Source: Planctomycetia bacterium (GTDB taxonomy: Bacteria; Planctomycetota; Planctomycetia; Pirellulales; UBA1268). Taken from it: DNA of 38,291 bases. The stretch covers positions 1 through 38,291 of the forward strand of contig JAIOPD010000041.1 in NCBI GenBank assembly GCA_021414115.1. The letters run 5' to 3'. Of this stretch, positions 1 through 7,969 are shown in pieces. Under the pieces are notes generated by a model. It searched no databases and was not told where the DNA came from. It saw only the letters and a program-made list of their open reading frames with translations. Position numbers and translations under genes: made by a program. Position 1 is the first letter of the stretch; every line of letters starts with the position of its first letter.

Positions 1-216
1 GGTTCCCGTCATCCTGATCCGGTTGCCTTCATACACGAGCGAGAACGTGCCAGACGTCGTCGGCGTCGTGGTCCAGTTGTTGGCGGTCGACCAGTTGCTG
101 CTGGTGCCGCTGCCCAACCAGGTCGTGAGCGTCCCGGCCGATGCCGTGCTGGCAGCAGCCATGCAGGCGAGAGTGAGCAGCCCAAGAGAAAGCGGCTTGA
201 ATGAGAGGCGAATCAT
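1..216 (-). CDS. Secreted protein, N-terminal fragment (runs off window)
   Basis: Reading the minus strand from the ATG at 216-214 gives 72 residues without a stop up to the window edge. Residues 1-26 form a clear signal peptide: an Arg/Lys N-region, a hydrophobic stretch (LGLLTLACMAAA) and an Ala-rich cleavage site (ASA|GT). The mature part begins TLTTWLGSGTSSNWST and continues with NNW. This Trp- and Asn-rich pattern is typical of planctomycete autotransporter-associated beta-strand repeat or PEP-CTERM surface proteins (family knowledge). The C-terminus is outside the window, so the class is an inference from this short piece. The predicted location is exported or cell surface. Confidence 0.7.
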   Translation of the reverse strand, partial: MIRLSFKPLSLGLLTLACMAAASTASAGTLTTWLGSGTSSNWSTANNWTTTPTTSGTFSLVYEGNRIRMTGT

Positions 217-346
217 GATCGTGGCCGTGTCATGGGATGAAGGGACCGAAACGCGTGTTGATTGGGAGATGGCGGGTTTTCGCAAAGGGCAAGGTTTTAA
301 CTCCCCCGCCCCCTCGCCTACAATCCAGACGGACGCAAAAAAAGGA

Positions 347-399
347 CGAATCGACACCGGCGCGCACGAATCGACACCGGCGCGCACGAATCGACACGG
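347..399. repeat. 20-bp tandem repeat, about 2.6 copies
   Basis: The unit CGAATCGACACCGGCGCGCA starts at 347, 367 and 387. The third copy diverges after 13 bases. It lies between the signal-peptide gene and the tRNA-like gene. No function is apparent. Confidence 0.85.
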
Positions 400-425
400 G
401 GTGGGGCCGAAACGCCCGCAATTCC

Positions 426-448
426 GCCGCCCGGCCGGGACGGGCGGC
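426..448. other. GC-rich perfect hairpin
   Basis: GCCGCCCG (426-433) pairs perfectly with CGGGCGGC (441-448) around a 7-base loop. There is no T-tract on either side, so it is not a standard intrinsic terminator. It is one of the few structured elements in the 217-620 stretch, which otherwise holds the tandem repeat at 347-399 and the putative integrase tail. Confidence 0.5.
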
Positions 449-479
449 CCGCAGCAATGCCCGGGTGCCACTCATCGGC

Positions 480-600
480 TCAGCGGCTTGCCTGCACCAT
501 CGCGAGGATGCCTGCGCGCACCGCAGGAGGCAGGCTCGACCAAGCCTCGACCACCTGAGGGAGAGCAGGGTCTGCGGTTGCGGCAGTGGTCGCTGTAGTG
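480..600 (-). pseudogene. Possible C-terminal remnant of a planctomycete integrase
   Basis: The minus-strand frame ending at the stop 482-480 reads ALPQVVEAWSSLPPAVRAGI followed by LAMVQASR. From memory, planctomycete tyrosine recombinases and some related mobile-element proteins often end in a very similar 'AWPxLPExIRAAILALV' helix. Upstream, the frame runs straight through the tRNA-like gene, so the rest of the gene is missing. I see no catalytic residues. It could equally be a chance frame; identification rests only on this tail. Confidence 0.3.
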
Positions 601-620
601 GTCACTTCCGGGATTTGCCC

Positions 621-695
621 GGTTTCTCCGGGCTTTGCTAGGCTTGGCAGCGGATTGCAAATCCGCCATCGTCGGTTCGACTCCGAGCGGAGCCT
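621..695 (+). tRNA. tRNA-Cys(GCA)-like gene, structurally odd
   Basis: A perfect anticodon stem-loop lies at 650-666: gcgga, loop ttGCAaa, tccgc, giving anticodon GCA (Cys). A T-arm with TTCGACT loop follows (671-687), then the 3' acceptor half CGGAGCC (688-694) and discriminator T. The 5' half is irregular. GG (621-622) plus CTCCG (626-630) would pair perfectly with CGGAGCC, but three extra T bases interrupt it. The alternative GGCTTTG at 631-637 pairs with wobbles but leaves only 12 bases for the whole D arm. CCA is not encoded. It is either a functional tRNA with a bulge or a decayed copy. A strong terminator follows. Confidence 0.65.
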
Positions 696-707
696 CTCTT
701 CCAAAGA

Positions 708-751
708 CCCCTGCGAAGTGCCGACAACAGCGGCCTTCGCAGGGGTTTTTT
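708..751 (+). terminator. Rho-independent terminator after tRNA-Cys-like gene
   Basis: An 11-bp perfect stem, CCCCTGCGAAG (708-718) with CTTCGCAGGGG (735-745), is followed directly by six T bases (746-751). It sits 12 bases after the tRNA-like 3' end, which supports active or recent transcription of that gene. Confidence 0.9.
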
Positions 752-769
752 CGTTTTCAGCGGCGCTCG

Positions 770-1183
770 ATGAGGGCAGGTCGGCAGCCCGCACAGATGC
801 CCCAGAGTGCATCCGACTGTGGAGCATCGCCTGACGGGGGCCCGAATGGTGGGCCGGGGCTGCCCGTGCCCCGAGAGCTCGACGTTCGCTCCGTCCATCC
901 TGGACTTCGCTCACTCGGTGCTGCCTGCGCTTCGGCATCCTGCCTGCGCTGGCCAGCACCCTCCTCCGGCGACGAATTCCTGCGGCTCGAAAGCCTGATC
1001 TACCGGCCTGTCTGGAAACGTCCGGACTGGCTGAAGGCGTGGCGGAACGAGGCCAGTTATCTGCTCATGCTGGCACGCCGGGCCGAAGACGACGACAACG
1101 AGGAACTCCTACAGGAACTCGAAGACCAGGCCCGCGAGATGGCGGACATGGTCGAGGCGCGATGGCGGGCAGAGGGGCTTTGA
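770..1183 (+). CDS. Hypothetical protein, possibly only a C-terminal fragment
   Basis: The last 70 or so residues look like genuine protein: IYRPVWKRPDWLKAWRNEAS followed by an acidic, probably helical stretch rich in Glu/Asp/Leu and ending MVEARWRAEGL. The N-terminal part of the frame is Pro/Gly/Ser rich and unconvincing, and no good ribosome-binding site precedes the ATG at 770. The start is therefore uncertain and the real gene may begin near 960 or be a truncated remnant. The next ORF starts directly after its stop codon. I do not recognise the family; the position beside a tRNA-like gene and integrase-like tail suggests mobile-element cargo. Confidence 0.35.
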   Translation: MRAGRQPAQMPQSASDCGASPDGGPNGGPGLPVPRELDVRSVHPGLRSLGAACASASCLRWPAPSSGDEFLRLESLIYRPVWKRPDWLKAWRNEASYLLMLARRAEDDDNEELLQELEDQAREMADMVEARWRAEGL

Positions 1184-1449
1184 ATGCCCTTGGCGTTTCG
1201 ATCACTGGCGGTTACGGGTGCACGTCCATGCATACTCTCGGACGAGGAAAGCCATACGACGCGTGTGATCGGATACTTTCGGCCCCAGCAGGTTCCGCAG
1301 CACCTTCTCGACCGGACTGACGTGCCGGTTGAGCAACTGCTCGAGCACGGCCGGCTGCGAAGTGTCATCGCTCCGGCCATCCCGCTTCCCGTCAGAAAGC
1401 CCCAAGCGCGAGCGCGGGGTATACGGTCTCCACCCCAATCCGCTCCGCG
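1184..1449 (+). pseudogene. Unrecognised ORF truncated by an interspersed repeat
   Basis: An ATG at 1184 directly follows the previous stop. The first 70 residues look protein-like (for example DEESHTTRVIGYFRPQQVPQ and HLLDRTDVPVEQLLEHGRL). From about 1395 the frame enters the repeat copy and then continues antisense into folD, so the natural C-terminus and stop appear to have been lost. I do not recognise the family. The end coordinate given is where the repeat ends, not a stop codon; the open frame technically continues to 1576. Confidence 0.35.
1395..1449 (-). repeat. Interspersed palindromic repeat, half copy A
   Basis: This carries the 'R' end of the repeat family (AAGCCCCAAGCGCGAGCGCG at about 1397) followed by the inner segment with CACCCCAATCCGCTCCGC. 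The other end is missing. It abuts the folD stop codon and cuts into the preceding plus-strand ORF. Confidence 0.85.
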
Positions 1450-2352
1450 TCAGCGCTTCCCGAGGCGGAGTTCGGCGGCAAGGAGGGTGTTGGCGAGGAG
1501 CATCGCCACGGTCATCGGCCCCACGCCACCCGGCACCGGCGAGATCCATCCCGCAACCTCGCGGACCGGGCCGTAGTCGACGTCGCCCACGAGCGACCCA
1601 TCGACGCGATTGATGCCGACGTCGATCACCGCCGCGCCGGGCTTCACCATGTCGGCCGTGATCAACTTCGGGCGGCCCACCGCCGCCACCACGATGTCGG
1701 CCTGCCGCGTCAACGCGGCGATGTCGCCGGAGCGACTATGGCAAATCGTCACCGTCGCGTCACAGCCGCCGGTTTCGTCAGGCGGGCAGCCATGCGGTGG
1801 ACGCGACGCGAGCAGGAGCGCCAAAGGCTTGCCCACGATGTCGCTGCGACCCACGATCACCACGTGCTTGCCGGCAGTCGGAATCGCCGCGTCGATCAGC
1901 ATCCGTTGCACGCCGGCAGCCGTGCAGGGAACGAATCGCGGCCGACCCTGCGAGAGCAGGCCGGCATTCTCGGGATGAAAGCCGTCGACATCGCGATCGG
2001 GGGGCACCGCGTCGAGTCCGGCGACCGTGTCGACATGCGGCGGCAGTGGCAGTTGCACGAGGATGCCGTCGGCCGGACCATGTTCGTCGCGGGCGATCGC
2101 CTGGACGAGGGCCACGAGATCGGCGGTGCTCGCCGTCGCCGGCACCGCCACGACCTCGGAGTCGATGCCCACGCGGCCGGCCGCCGCCGCCTTGCTCTTC
2201 ACATACGAAGCACTCGCCGCCATGTCGCCCACGAGCACCACGACGAGCCGCGGCCGTCGGGAGAACATTTCGGCGAACGTCTCCACCTCGCTGCGAAGCG
2301 TGGTCTCGATGCGGCCCGCGAGGGCTTTGCCGTCCAGGATCGTCGCGGTCAT
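1450..2352 (-). CDS. folD: Bifunctional methylene-THF dehydrogenase / cyclohydrolase
   Basis: This cytosolic enzyme interconverts 5,10-methylene-THF, methenyl-THF and 10-formyl-THF with NADP, supplying one-carbon units. The 300-residue protein has the family hallmarks: Tyr50 and Lys54 in SYVKSKAAAAGRVGI (catalytic in the family), the QLPLP segment at 100-104, DVDGFHPENAG at 121-131, the cofactor loop VGRSDIVGKP at 167-176 and the C-terminal PVPGGVGPMTVAMLL. An extra segment of about 15 residues (183-197, SRPPHGCPPDETGGC) lies where most FolD proteins go directly from the helix to ATVTxCHS. The ATG overlaps the upstream stop (ATGA), so it is the last gene of the pyrG operon. A repeat half-copy lies directly downstream. 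Confidence 0.97.
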   Translation of the reverse strand: MTATILDGKALAGRIETTLRSEVETFAEMFSRRPRLVVVLVGDMAASASYVKSKAAAAGRVGIDSEVVAVPATASTADLVALVQAIARDEHGPADGILVQLPLPPHVDTVAGLDAVPPDRDVDGFHPENAGLLSQGRPRFVPCTAAGVQRMLIDAAIPTAGKHVVIVGRSDIVGKPLALLLASRPPHGCPPDETGGCDATVTICHSRSGDIAALTRQADIVVAAVGRPKLITADMVKPGAAVIDVGINRVDGSLVGDVDYGPVREVAGWISPVPGGVGPMTVAMLLANTLLAAELRLGKR

Positions 2353-3437
2353 GGAGCGGCCTGCGTGTGTGATTCGACCTTCTCGCCGCTCGTGCGGTCG
2401 TCGTGCGTCCACTTCTTCCACAGGGCATCGATATCGGCGGCTGCGGAGTCGCCCTCGTGCACCACGATGAGATACCGCAACGTGAGCGAGTCGCCGGCGG
2501 GAATGGTGTAGTCGCCCGTGCCCTTCGCAGCGCCGGTGAAGTCGTGCAGCCCGAACGGGTTCGCGGCGACGAGTCCGTAGTCGCGGGCATGCCAGTGCGT
2601 CGGATGCCGGAGGTTGTCGGGGTGATCGAGGATGGCGAGGCCCACCGTCCTGCCTTCGATGGGCCCCCAGTAGGCCACCCAGCGGGCCGCCTTGCCCCAC
2701 ACGTCGGCGTCAGCGTGCCCCTCGGAGTTGATGCAGTGGCCCGCGGCCCCCTTCGAGCCGTCGACGTTCGTGAGTTGAAGCTGCACGGGCACTCGTAGGC
2801 CCATCGCTCCTTCCTTCGTGTCGCCGAACGTCACCGGCCCGTGATCGGCGTGGATCGTGATCGAATAGTCGATCGTGCGGGACGTTCCCTCGCCGCCAAA
2901 AACGAGCCGCCGGGTGTCGCTGCAGACCTGCGTGCCGTCGGCTTTCATCCAGCGGTTCTTCGTCTCGATCACGCCTTCACGGCCCCCCTCGGCCTTCACG
3001 AGCGTGGCGTGCTCGATCCGGTTGTCGGCCCGCAACTCCGGCTTTTTGGCAGCCGGGTGCGAGGCCCAGAAGTCGACGCCATTGACGTTGCCGTGCGTGA
3101 ACCAGATCGACTCGTGATGAGGATGGTCGTGCGGTTCGCCGGCGACCCCTTCGACCATCGGCCACGACCGCGTCATGGCGACGCCGCCGTGGCCGAGCAC
3201 GGGAAACAGAATCGGCTTGCGGTGCCCCGCGAAGACATACGACGTGTAGGGCTTTCCGTCGATCGCGACATCGATGCGATCGTCGTGCTTCTCGACCGTC
3301 ACCTCCGCCGTCGCGATTGCCGGCAGGGCGGCCAGCAGCAGTGCAAGGGCAGACCGCCAGGAACTCCGGGGTTGGTAAGCGTGCCACCCGTCTACCCGTC
3401 GCTCTCGCTCCGGGCTTCCTGGACGCGCAGCGATCAT
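2349..3437 (-). CDS. Secreted DUF6807 / 'PmoA family' protein
   Basis: A 362-residue exported protein. Residues 27-44 form a hydrophobic signal segment (SALALLLAALPAIATA) with a cleavage site before Glu45. The mature part contains GHRKPILFPVLGHGG, HDHPHHESIWFTHGNVNGVD and DYGLVAANPFGLHDF, the pattern of DUF6807 proteins, which databases often label 'PmoA family' although they are not methane monooxygenase subunits. The His-rich HDHPHHES run could bind metal (inference). The only in-frame start is the ATG at 3437, which overlaps the upstream stop as ATGA. Codons 7-18 or so are a copy of the interspersed repeat (GSPERERRVDGWHA), so the repeat provides the N-region of the signal peptide. Its own stop overlaps the folD start. 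Biochemical role unknown. Confidence 0.85.
   Translation of the reverse strand: MIAARPGSPERERRVDGWHAYQPRSSWRSALALLLAALPAIATAEVTVEKHDDRIDVAIDGKPYTSYVFAGHRKPILFPVLGHGGVAMTRSWPMVEGVAGEPHDHPHHESIWFTHGNVNGVDFWASHPAAKKPELRADNRIEHATLVKAEGGREGVIETKNRWMKADGTQVCSDTRRLVFGGEGTSRTIDYSITIHADHGPVTFGDTKEGAMGLRVPVQLQLTNVDGSKGAAGHCINSEGHADADVWGKAARWVAYWGPIEGRTVGLAILDHPDNLRHPTHWHARDYGLVAANPFGLHDFTGAAKGTGDYTIPAGDSLTLRYLIVVHEGDSAAADIDALWKKWTHDDRTSGEKVESHTQAAP
3382..3420 (-). repeat. Interspersed palindromic repeat, half copy B (inside a CDS)
   Basis: The 'L' end of the repeat family, read on the minus strand as GGAAGCCCGGAGCGAGAGCG then ACGGGTAGACGGGTGG. It lies in frame between the start codon and signal-peptide core of the DUF6807 gene. 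Confidence 0.85.
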
Positions 3438-3739
3438 TTCCGGGCCTCGACGTACATCGTCCGGAGCTGGTGCTGGACCTCCTCGAGCAATCGCTTCTCG
3501 TCGGTGGAGAGATTGCCGGCGGTCTTCTGTCCGAGCATGTCGAGCGTGTCGATGAAGTGCTTCGCCGTGGGGATATTGGTGATCGCCTGCTTCGTGATCG
3601 GGTTCGGGATCCGCCCCAGCGCCATGAGCGCCTGCGTGAAGAGCGTATGCACCAGAAAATCGAAGGTCGCCGGAGGCATCTTGCCCGGGGCGGGCAGGTC
3701 ATCGCCGGAGTCCTCGGTCAGCGCCGCATCGTCACTCAT
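3434..3739 (-). CDS. DUF1844 domain protein
   Basis: A small protein of 101 residues. After an acidic, probably disordered N-terminus it carries TFDFLVHTLFTQALMALGRI, PNPITKQAITNIPTAKHFID and LDMLGQKTAGNLSTDEKRLL, which fit DUF1844, a short all-helical family found across several bacterial phyla and of unknown function. The start chosen is the ATG at 3739, preceded by a GAGGAG-like ribosome-binding site; a longer frame would overlap pyrG. It lies 28 bases after the pyrG stop, and its stop overlaps the next start, so it is cotranscribed with pyrG and probably translationally coupled to the DUF6807 gene. Confidence 0.9.
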   Translation of the reverse strand: MSDDAALTEDSGDDLPAPGKMPPATFDFLVHTLFTQALMALGRIPNPITKQAITNIPTAKHFIDTLDMLGQKTAGNLSTDEKRLLEEVQHQLRTMYVEARK

Positions 3740-3767
3740 CGCTGCTCCTCGTATCGCGTCGGAATCA

Positions 3768-5474
<1,707 letters not shown>

Positions 5475-5543
5475 TCACCGGGCGCGGTCAAACCCCCGCC
5501 GGTTTCCCCCCACGTGCACCGCGGGGTGGTGTAGAGTTGCTGC

Positions 5544-6608
5544 ATGCCTGCAGCCACCGCTCAACCGACGTCGAACCTCCGGATCAGGAGCCTCGAGCCC
5601 CTCGTGCCGCCGTCTCGGCTCTGTGCGCTCTTGCCGCTCGACGGGGCCGCGCTCGAGACCGTCGTGGCCGGTCGCCGGGCCGTGGAGGCGGTGCTGGGCG
5701 GGAGCGACCCCCGGTTGATCGCGGTCGTCGGTCCCTGTTCGATCCACGATCCCGACGCCGCCCGCGACTACGCCGCCCGGCTCCACGCCCTGGCGGGCCG
5801 CCTCGCCGACCGCCTGCTCGTGATCATGCGGGTCTATTTCGAGAAGCCGCGGACGACCGTCGGCTGGAAGGGTCTCATCAACGATCCCCACCTCGACGAC
5901 TCGTTCGACGTGGGCACAGGCCTGCGACTGGGCCGCTCGCTGCTCATCGAGATCGCCCGGATGGGCCTGCCGACGGCCACCGAGTTTTTGGAACCGATCA
6001 CTCCGCAATACATCGCCGACACGATCGTGCTCGGGGCGATCGGCGCCCGCACGACGGAGAGCCCGACGCACCGCCAGATGGCCAGCGGCCTGTCGATGCC
6101 GGTCGGCTTCAAAAACTCCACCGACGGCTCGCTGCAGGCCGCGATCGACGCGATGCTCGCGGCCAAGACGCCCCACAGTTTCCTTGGCATCGACAACGAC
6201 GGCGGCACCTGCGTGGTCTCCACCACGGGCAACCCGTGGGGCGTGCTCATGCTTCGCGGCGGCCGATCGGGCTCCAACTACTCGCCGGAGGTGATGGAGG
6301 AGGCCCGCACGCTCATGGAGAAGGCGGGGCTGCCGCCGCGGATCGTGGTGGACTGCAGCCATGCCAACTCCGGCAAGGATCCGACGCGGCAGTCGATCGT
6401 GTGGCGTGACGTGCTCGAGCAGCGGCGGGCCGGCGACCGGTCGATCGTGGGCATGATGCTCGAGAGCAACATCCATCCGGGCAGCCAGGCGGTGCAGGCC
6501 GACCGGGCGAAGCTGGCCTACGGCGTGTCGGTCACCGATGCGTGCATCGGCTGGGAGGAGACGGAGCAACTGCTCCGCGAGGCCCACGAGCGGCTCGCCG
6601 CGAGTTGA
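5544..6608 (+). CDS. aroF: 3-deoxy-7-phosphoheptulonate (DAHP) synthase, class I
   Basis: Condenses phosphoenolpyruvate and erythrose 4-phosphate, the first step of the shikimate pathway. The 354-residue protein matches the AroF/AroG/AroH type: GPCSIHD at 63-69, MRVYFEKPRTTVGWKGLIND at 95-114 (PEP and metal binding), MPVGFKNSTDG, GGRSGSNY and DCSHANSGKDP (metal-binding His region), then ESNIHPGSQ and SVTDACIGWEETEQLL near the end. Which feedback type it is (Tyr, Phe or Trp) cannot be read here, so the symbol is generic. No clear ribosome-binding site precedes the ATG. It is monocistronic: pyrG diverges upstream and a repeat copy plus a convergent gene follow. Confidence 0.95.
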   Translation: MPAATAQPTSNLRIRSLEPLVPPSRLCALLPLDGAALETVVAGRRAVEAVLGGSDPRLIAVVGPCSIHDPDAARDYAARLHALAGRLADRLLVIMRVYFEKPRTTVGWKGLINDPHLDDSFDVGTGLRLGRSLLIEIARMGLPTATEFLEPITPQYIADTIVLGAIGARTTESPTHRQMASGLSMPVGFKNSTDGSLQAAIDAMLAAKTPHSFLGIDNDGGTCVVSTTGNPWGVLMLRGGRSGSNYSPEVMEEARTLMEKAGLPPRIVVDCSHANSGKDPTRQSIVWRDVLEQRRAGDRSIVGMMLESNIHPGSQAVQADRAKLAYGVSVTDACIGWEETEQLLREAHERLAAS

Positions 6609-6626
6609 GCCGCGGCGGATGGTGCA

Positions 6627-6735
6627 AGGAAAGCCCGGAGCGCGAGCGACGGGTAACCGCGTGGATCGTGCGGAGGCGCTGCGGAGCGAGTTGGGGTGGA
6701 GGGCGTTTTCCCCGCGCTCGCGCTTGGGGCTTCCC
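6627..6735 (+). repeat. Interspersed palindromic repeat, full copy C
   Basis: A full-length copy between the convergent aroF and SYLF-protein genes. The left end (AAGCCCGGAGCGCGAGCGAC) and right end (CGCGCTCGCGCTTGGGGCTT) are imperfect inverted repeats of about 25 bp separated by about 60 bases containing GCGAGTTGGGGTGGAG. Folded, it could act as a bidirectional terminator for the two convergent genes (inference). Confidence 0.9.
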
Positions 6736-6768
6736 GACGGAAGAGCCCACAAAAATCTGGTGACGTGA

Positions 6769-7683
6769 TTAACGGATCGGCACAAGCGGCGGGGCCGATG
6801 GCGGCGGTGCGTAGGGCGCATCGGTCGCGCCGGTCACCGGTGCGACCGGCTGCTGGGGAACCGGCTGTGGCAACGTCGGGAATCCGCCCTCGACGGGCTG
6901 TTGGGGCTGGGGCTGAAGCAGCTGGGGCTGCGTGGGCGGCGGCACGATCTGGGCCACGGGCTGGGCGGCCGCCTGACTGCGGGTGTTGAGGTCGTCGATC
7001 AACACCTTCACCTCATTGTGAAACGCGAGGCCACGGGCGGCGAACACGTCGGCGGGCGTGACGCCGAAGCGTCCATAGAGCATCGAGTTGGCGTTGTTGT
7101 CCACCGAGAGATCGGCTCCATTGATCGACACGCCAAGAAACAGCCCCCGGCTGCGGGCATACGAATAGATCTCGGCGCCGAGTTTGGCGTCGGTGCCGGC
7201 GTTGGCCTGACGACCGATCGGGCCGAGGGCCACCGACGCATCCGCGCCGAGCGTCACCTTCTGGCCATTGAGGATGCCGTTCAGGCTCCGCGGCGTCGCG
7301 AAGATGAGCACGATGTCGGCCGACTGCACGCCGGCCTGAAAGCCGAGGCTGCCGCCCCCCATCGTCACCATCACCGGCGGGCTCCAGGTACGGTCGGGCC
7401 GCCGGACCATGAGCACGCCCTTCCCGTAGTTGACGCCGAGGATGAAGCCCCCCTTGATCATGTCGGGGAAGATCGCGACGCCTTCGGCGCGGCCAAACAT
7501 GGCGGGTGGAATCGATTCGATGGCAAGCCCGCCAAACTCATCGAGCGTCTCGCGGGCGGAGTTGACGGTCTGCAGTTCGGCCTGGCCGCCGCTCATCTGC
7601 ATCTGTGCGGCCACCGGGGCGTGCACGAGGGCGAGGCTGGCGGCGATGACGAGGCCGCGGCACGAGAGGGCGACGAGGCGCAT
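6769..7683 (-). CDS. Secreted SYLF-domain (Ysc84-like) lipid-binding protein
   Basis: A 304-residue exported protein. The signal peptide spans about residues 1-26 (MRLVALSCRGLVIAASLALV, then HAPVAA). The SYLF/Ysc84 domain follows at about 35-225, with AEGVAIFPDMIKGGFILGVN, VMVTMGGGSLGFQAG, ADIVLIFATPRSLNGIL and ADASVALGPIGRQANAGTDA. SYLF domains bind phosphoinositides or other lipids in eukaryotes; their bacterial role is poorly known. The tail from about residue 235 is Pro/Gln-rich low complexity. The ATG at 7683 is preceded by AAAGGA. A longer open frame upstream only reads repeat copy D. It is convergent with aroF. Confidence 0.93.
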   Translation of the reverse strand: MRLVALSCRGLVIAASLALVHAPVAAQMQMSGGQAELQTVNSARETLDEFGGLAIESIPPAMFGRAEGVAIFPDMIKGGFILGVNYGKGVLMVRRPDRTWSPPVMVTMGGGSLGFQAGVQSADIVLIFATPRSLNGILNGQKVTLGADASVALGPIGRQANAGTDAKLGAEIYSYARSRGLFLGVSINGADLSVDNNANSMLYGRFGVTPADVFAARGLAFHNEVKVLIDDLNTRSQAAAQPVAQIVPPPTQPQLLQPQPQQPVEGGFPTLPQPVPQQPVAPVTGATDAPYAPPPSAPPLVPIR

Positions 7684-7745
7684 GGCGAATCCTTTCGCGA
7701 GAGCAGGAATTAACGGCGATAGCCTATCCCGCGAGCCTCCGCCGA

Positions 7746-7852
7746 GGAAGCCCGGAGCGCGAGCGACGGGTAGACGGGCGGCGACCTCAAGGGCGGTGTG
7801 GAGCGGGTTGGGGTGGAAAACGTATTCCCCGCGCTGGCGCTTGGGGCTTCCC
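7746..7852 (+). repeat. Interspersed palindromic repeat, full copy D
   Basis: Full-length copy: left end GGAAGCCCGGAGCGCGAGCG at 7746, middle GTGGAGCGGGTTGGGGTGG, right end CGCTGGCGCTTGGGGCTTCC ending at 7852. It lies upstream of the SYLF-protein start and next to copy E. Confidence 0.93.
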
Positions 7853-7876
7853 GAAGCCAAGAAGCCAAGAAGCCAA
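7853..7876. repeat. 9-bp tandem repeat between repeat copies D and E
   Basis: The unit GAAGCCAA(G/A) occurs about three times between the end of copy D and the start of copy E. It resembles the GGAAGCC terminus of the repeat, so it may have arisen by slippage at the element end. Confidence 0.7.
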
Positions 7877-7965
7877 GGAAGCCCGGAGCGCGAGCGACGG
7901 GTAAACGGGTGGCGACCTCAAGGGTGATGTGGAGCGGGTTGGGGTGGAAGACGCCTTCCCACGGG
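7877..7965 (+). repeat. Interspersed palindromic repeat, copy E (right end lost)
   Basis: Left end GGAAGCCCGGAGCGCGAGCG at 7877, then the same middle as copy D (CGACCTCAAGGGTGATGTGG). The canonical right end is absent; the sequence diverges at about 7955 just before the fucosyltransferase stop codon at 7970. Confidence 0.88.
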
Positions 7966-7969
7966 GATT

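Noticed and set aside
635-769. N-terminal extension of the hypothetical ORF ending at 1183
   Set aside because: This part of the open frame reads through the tRNA-like gene and its terminator, so it is not coding.
2349-3437. Particulate methane monooxygenase subunit
   Set aside because: The 'PmoA family' label for this type of protein is a database name. The protein is soluble and secreted, with no membrane spans apart from the signal peptide.
5475-6821. A 448-codon minus-strand frame over aroF
   Set aside because: Antisense shadow of the DAHP synthase gene, starting in repeat copy C; low-complexity His/Arg/Ala translation.
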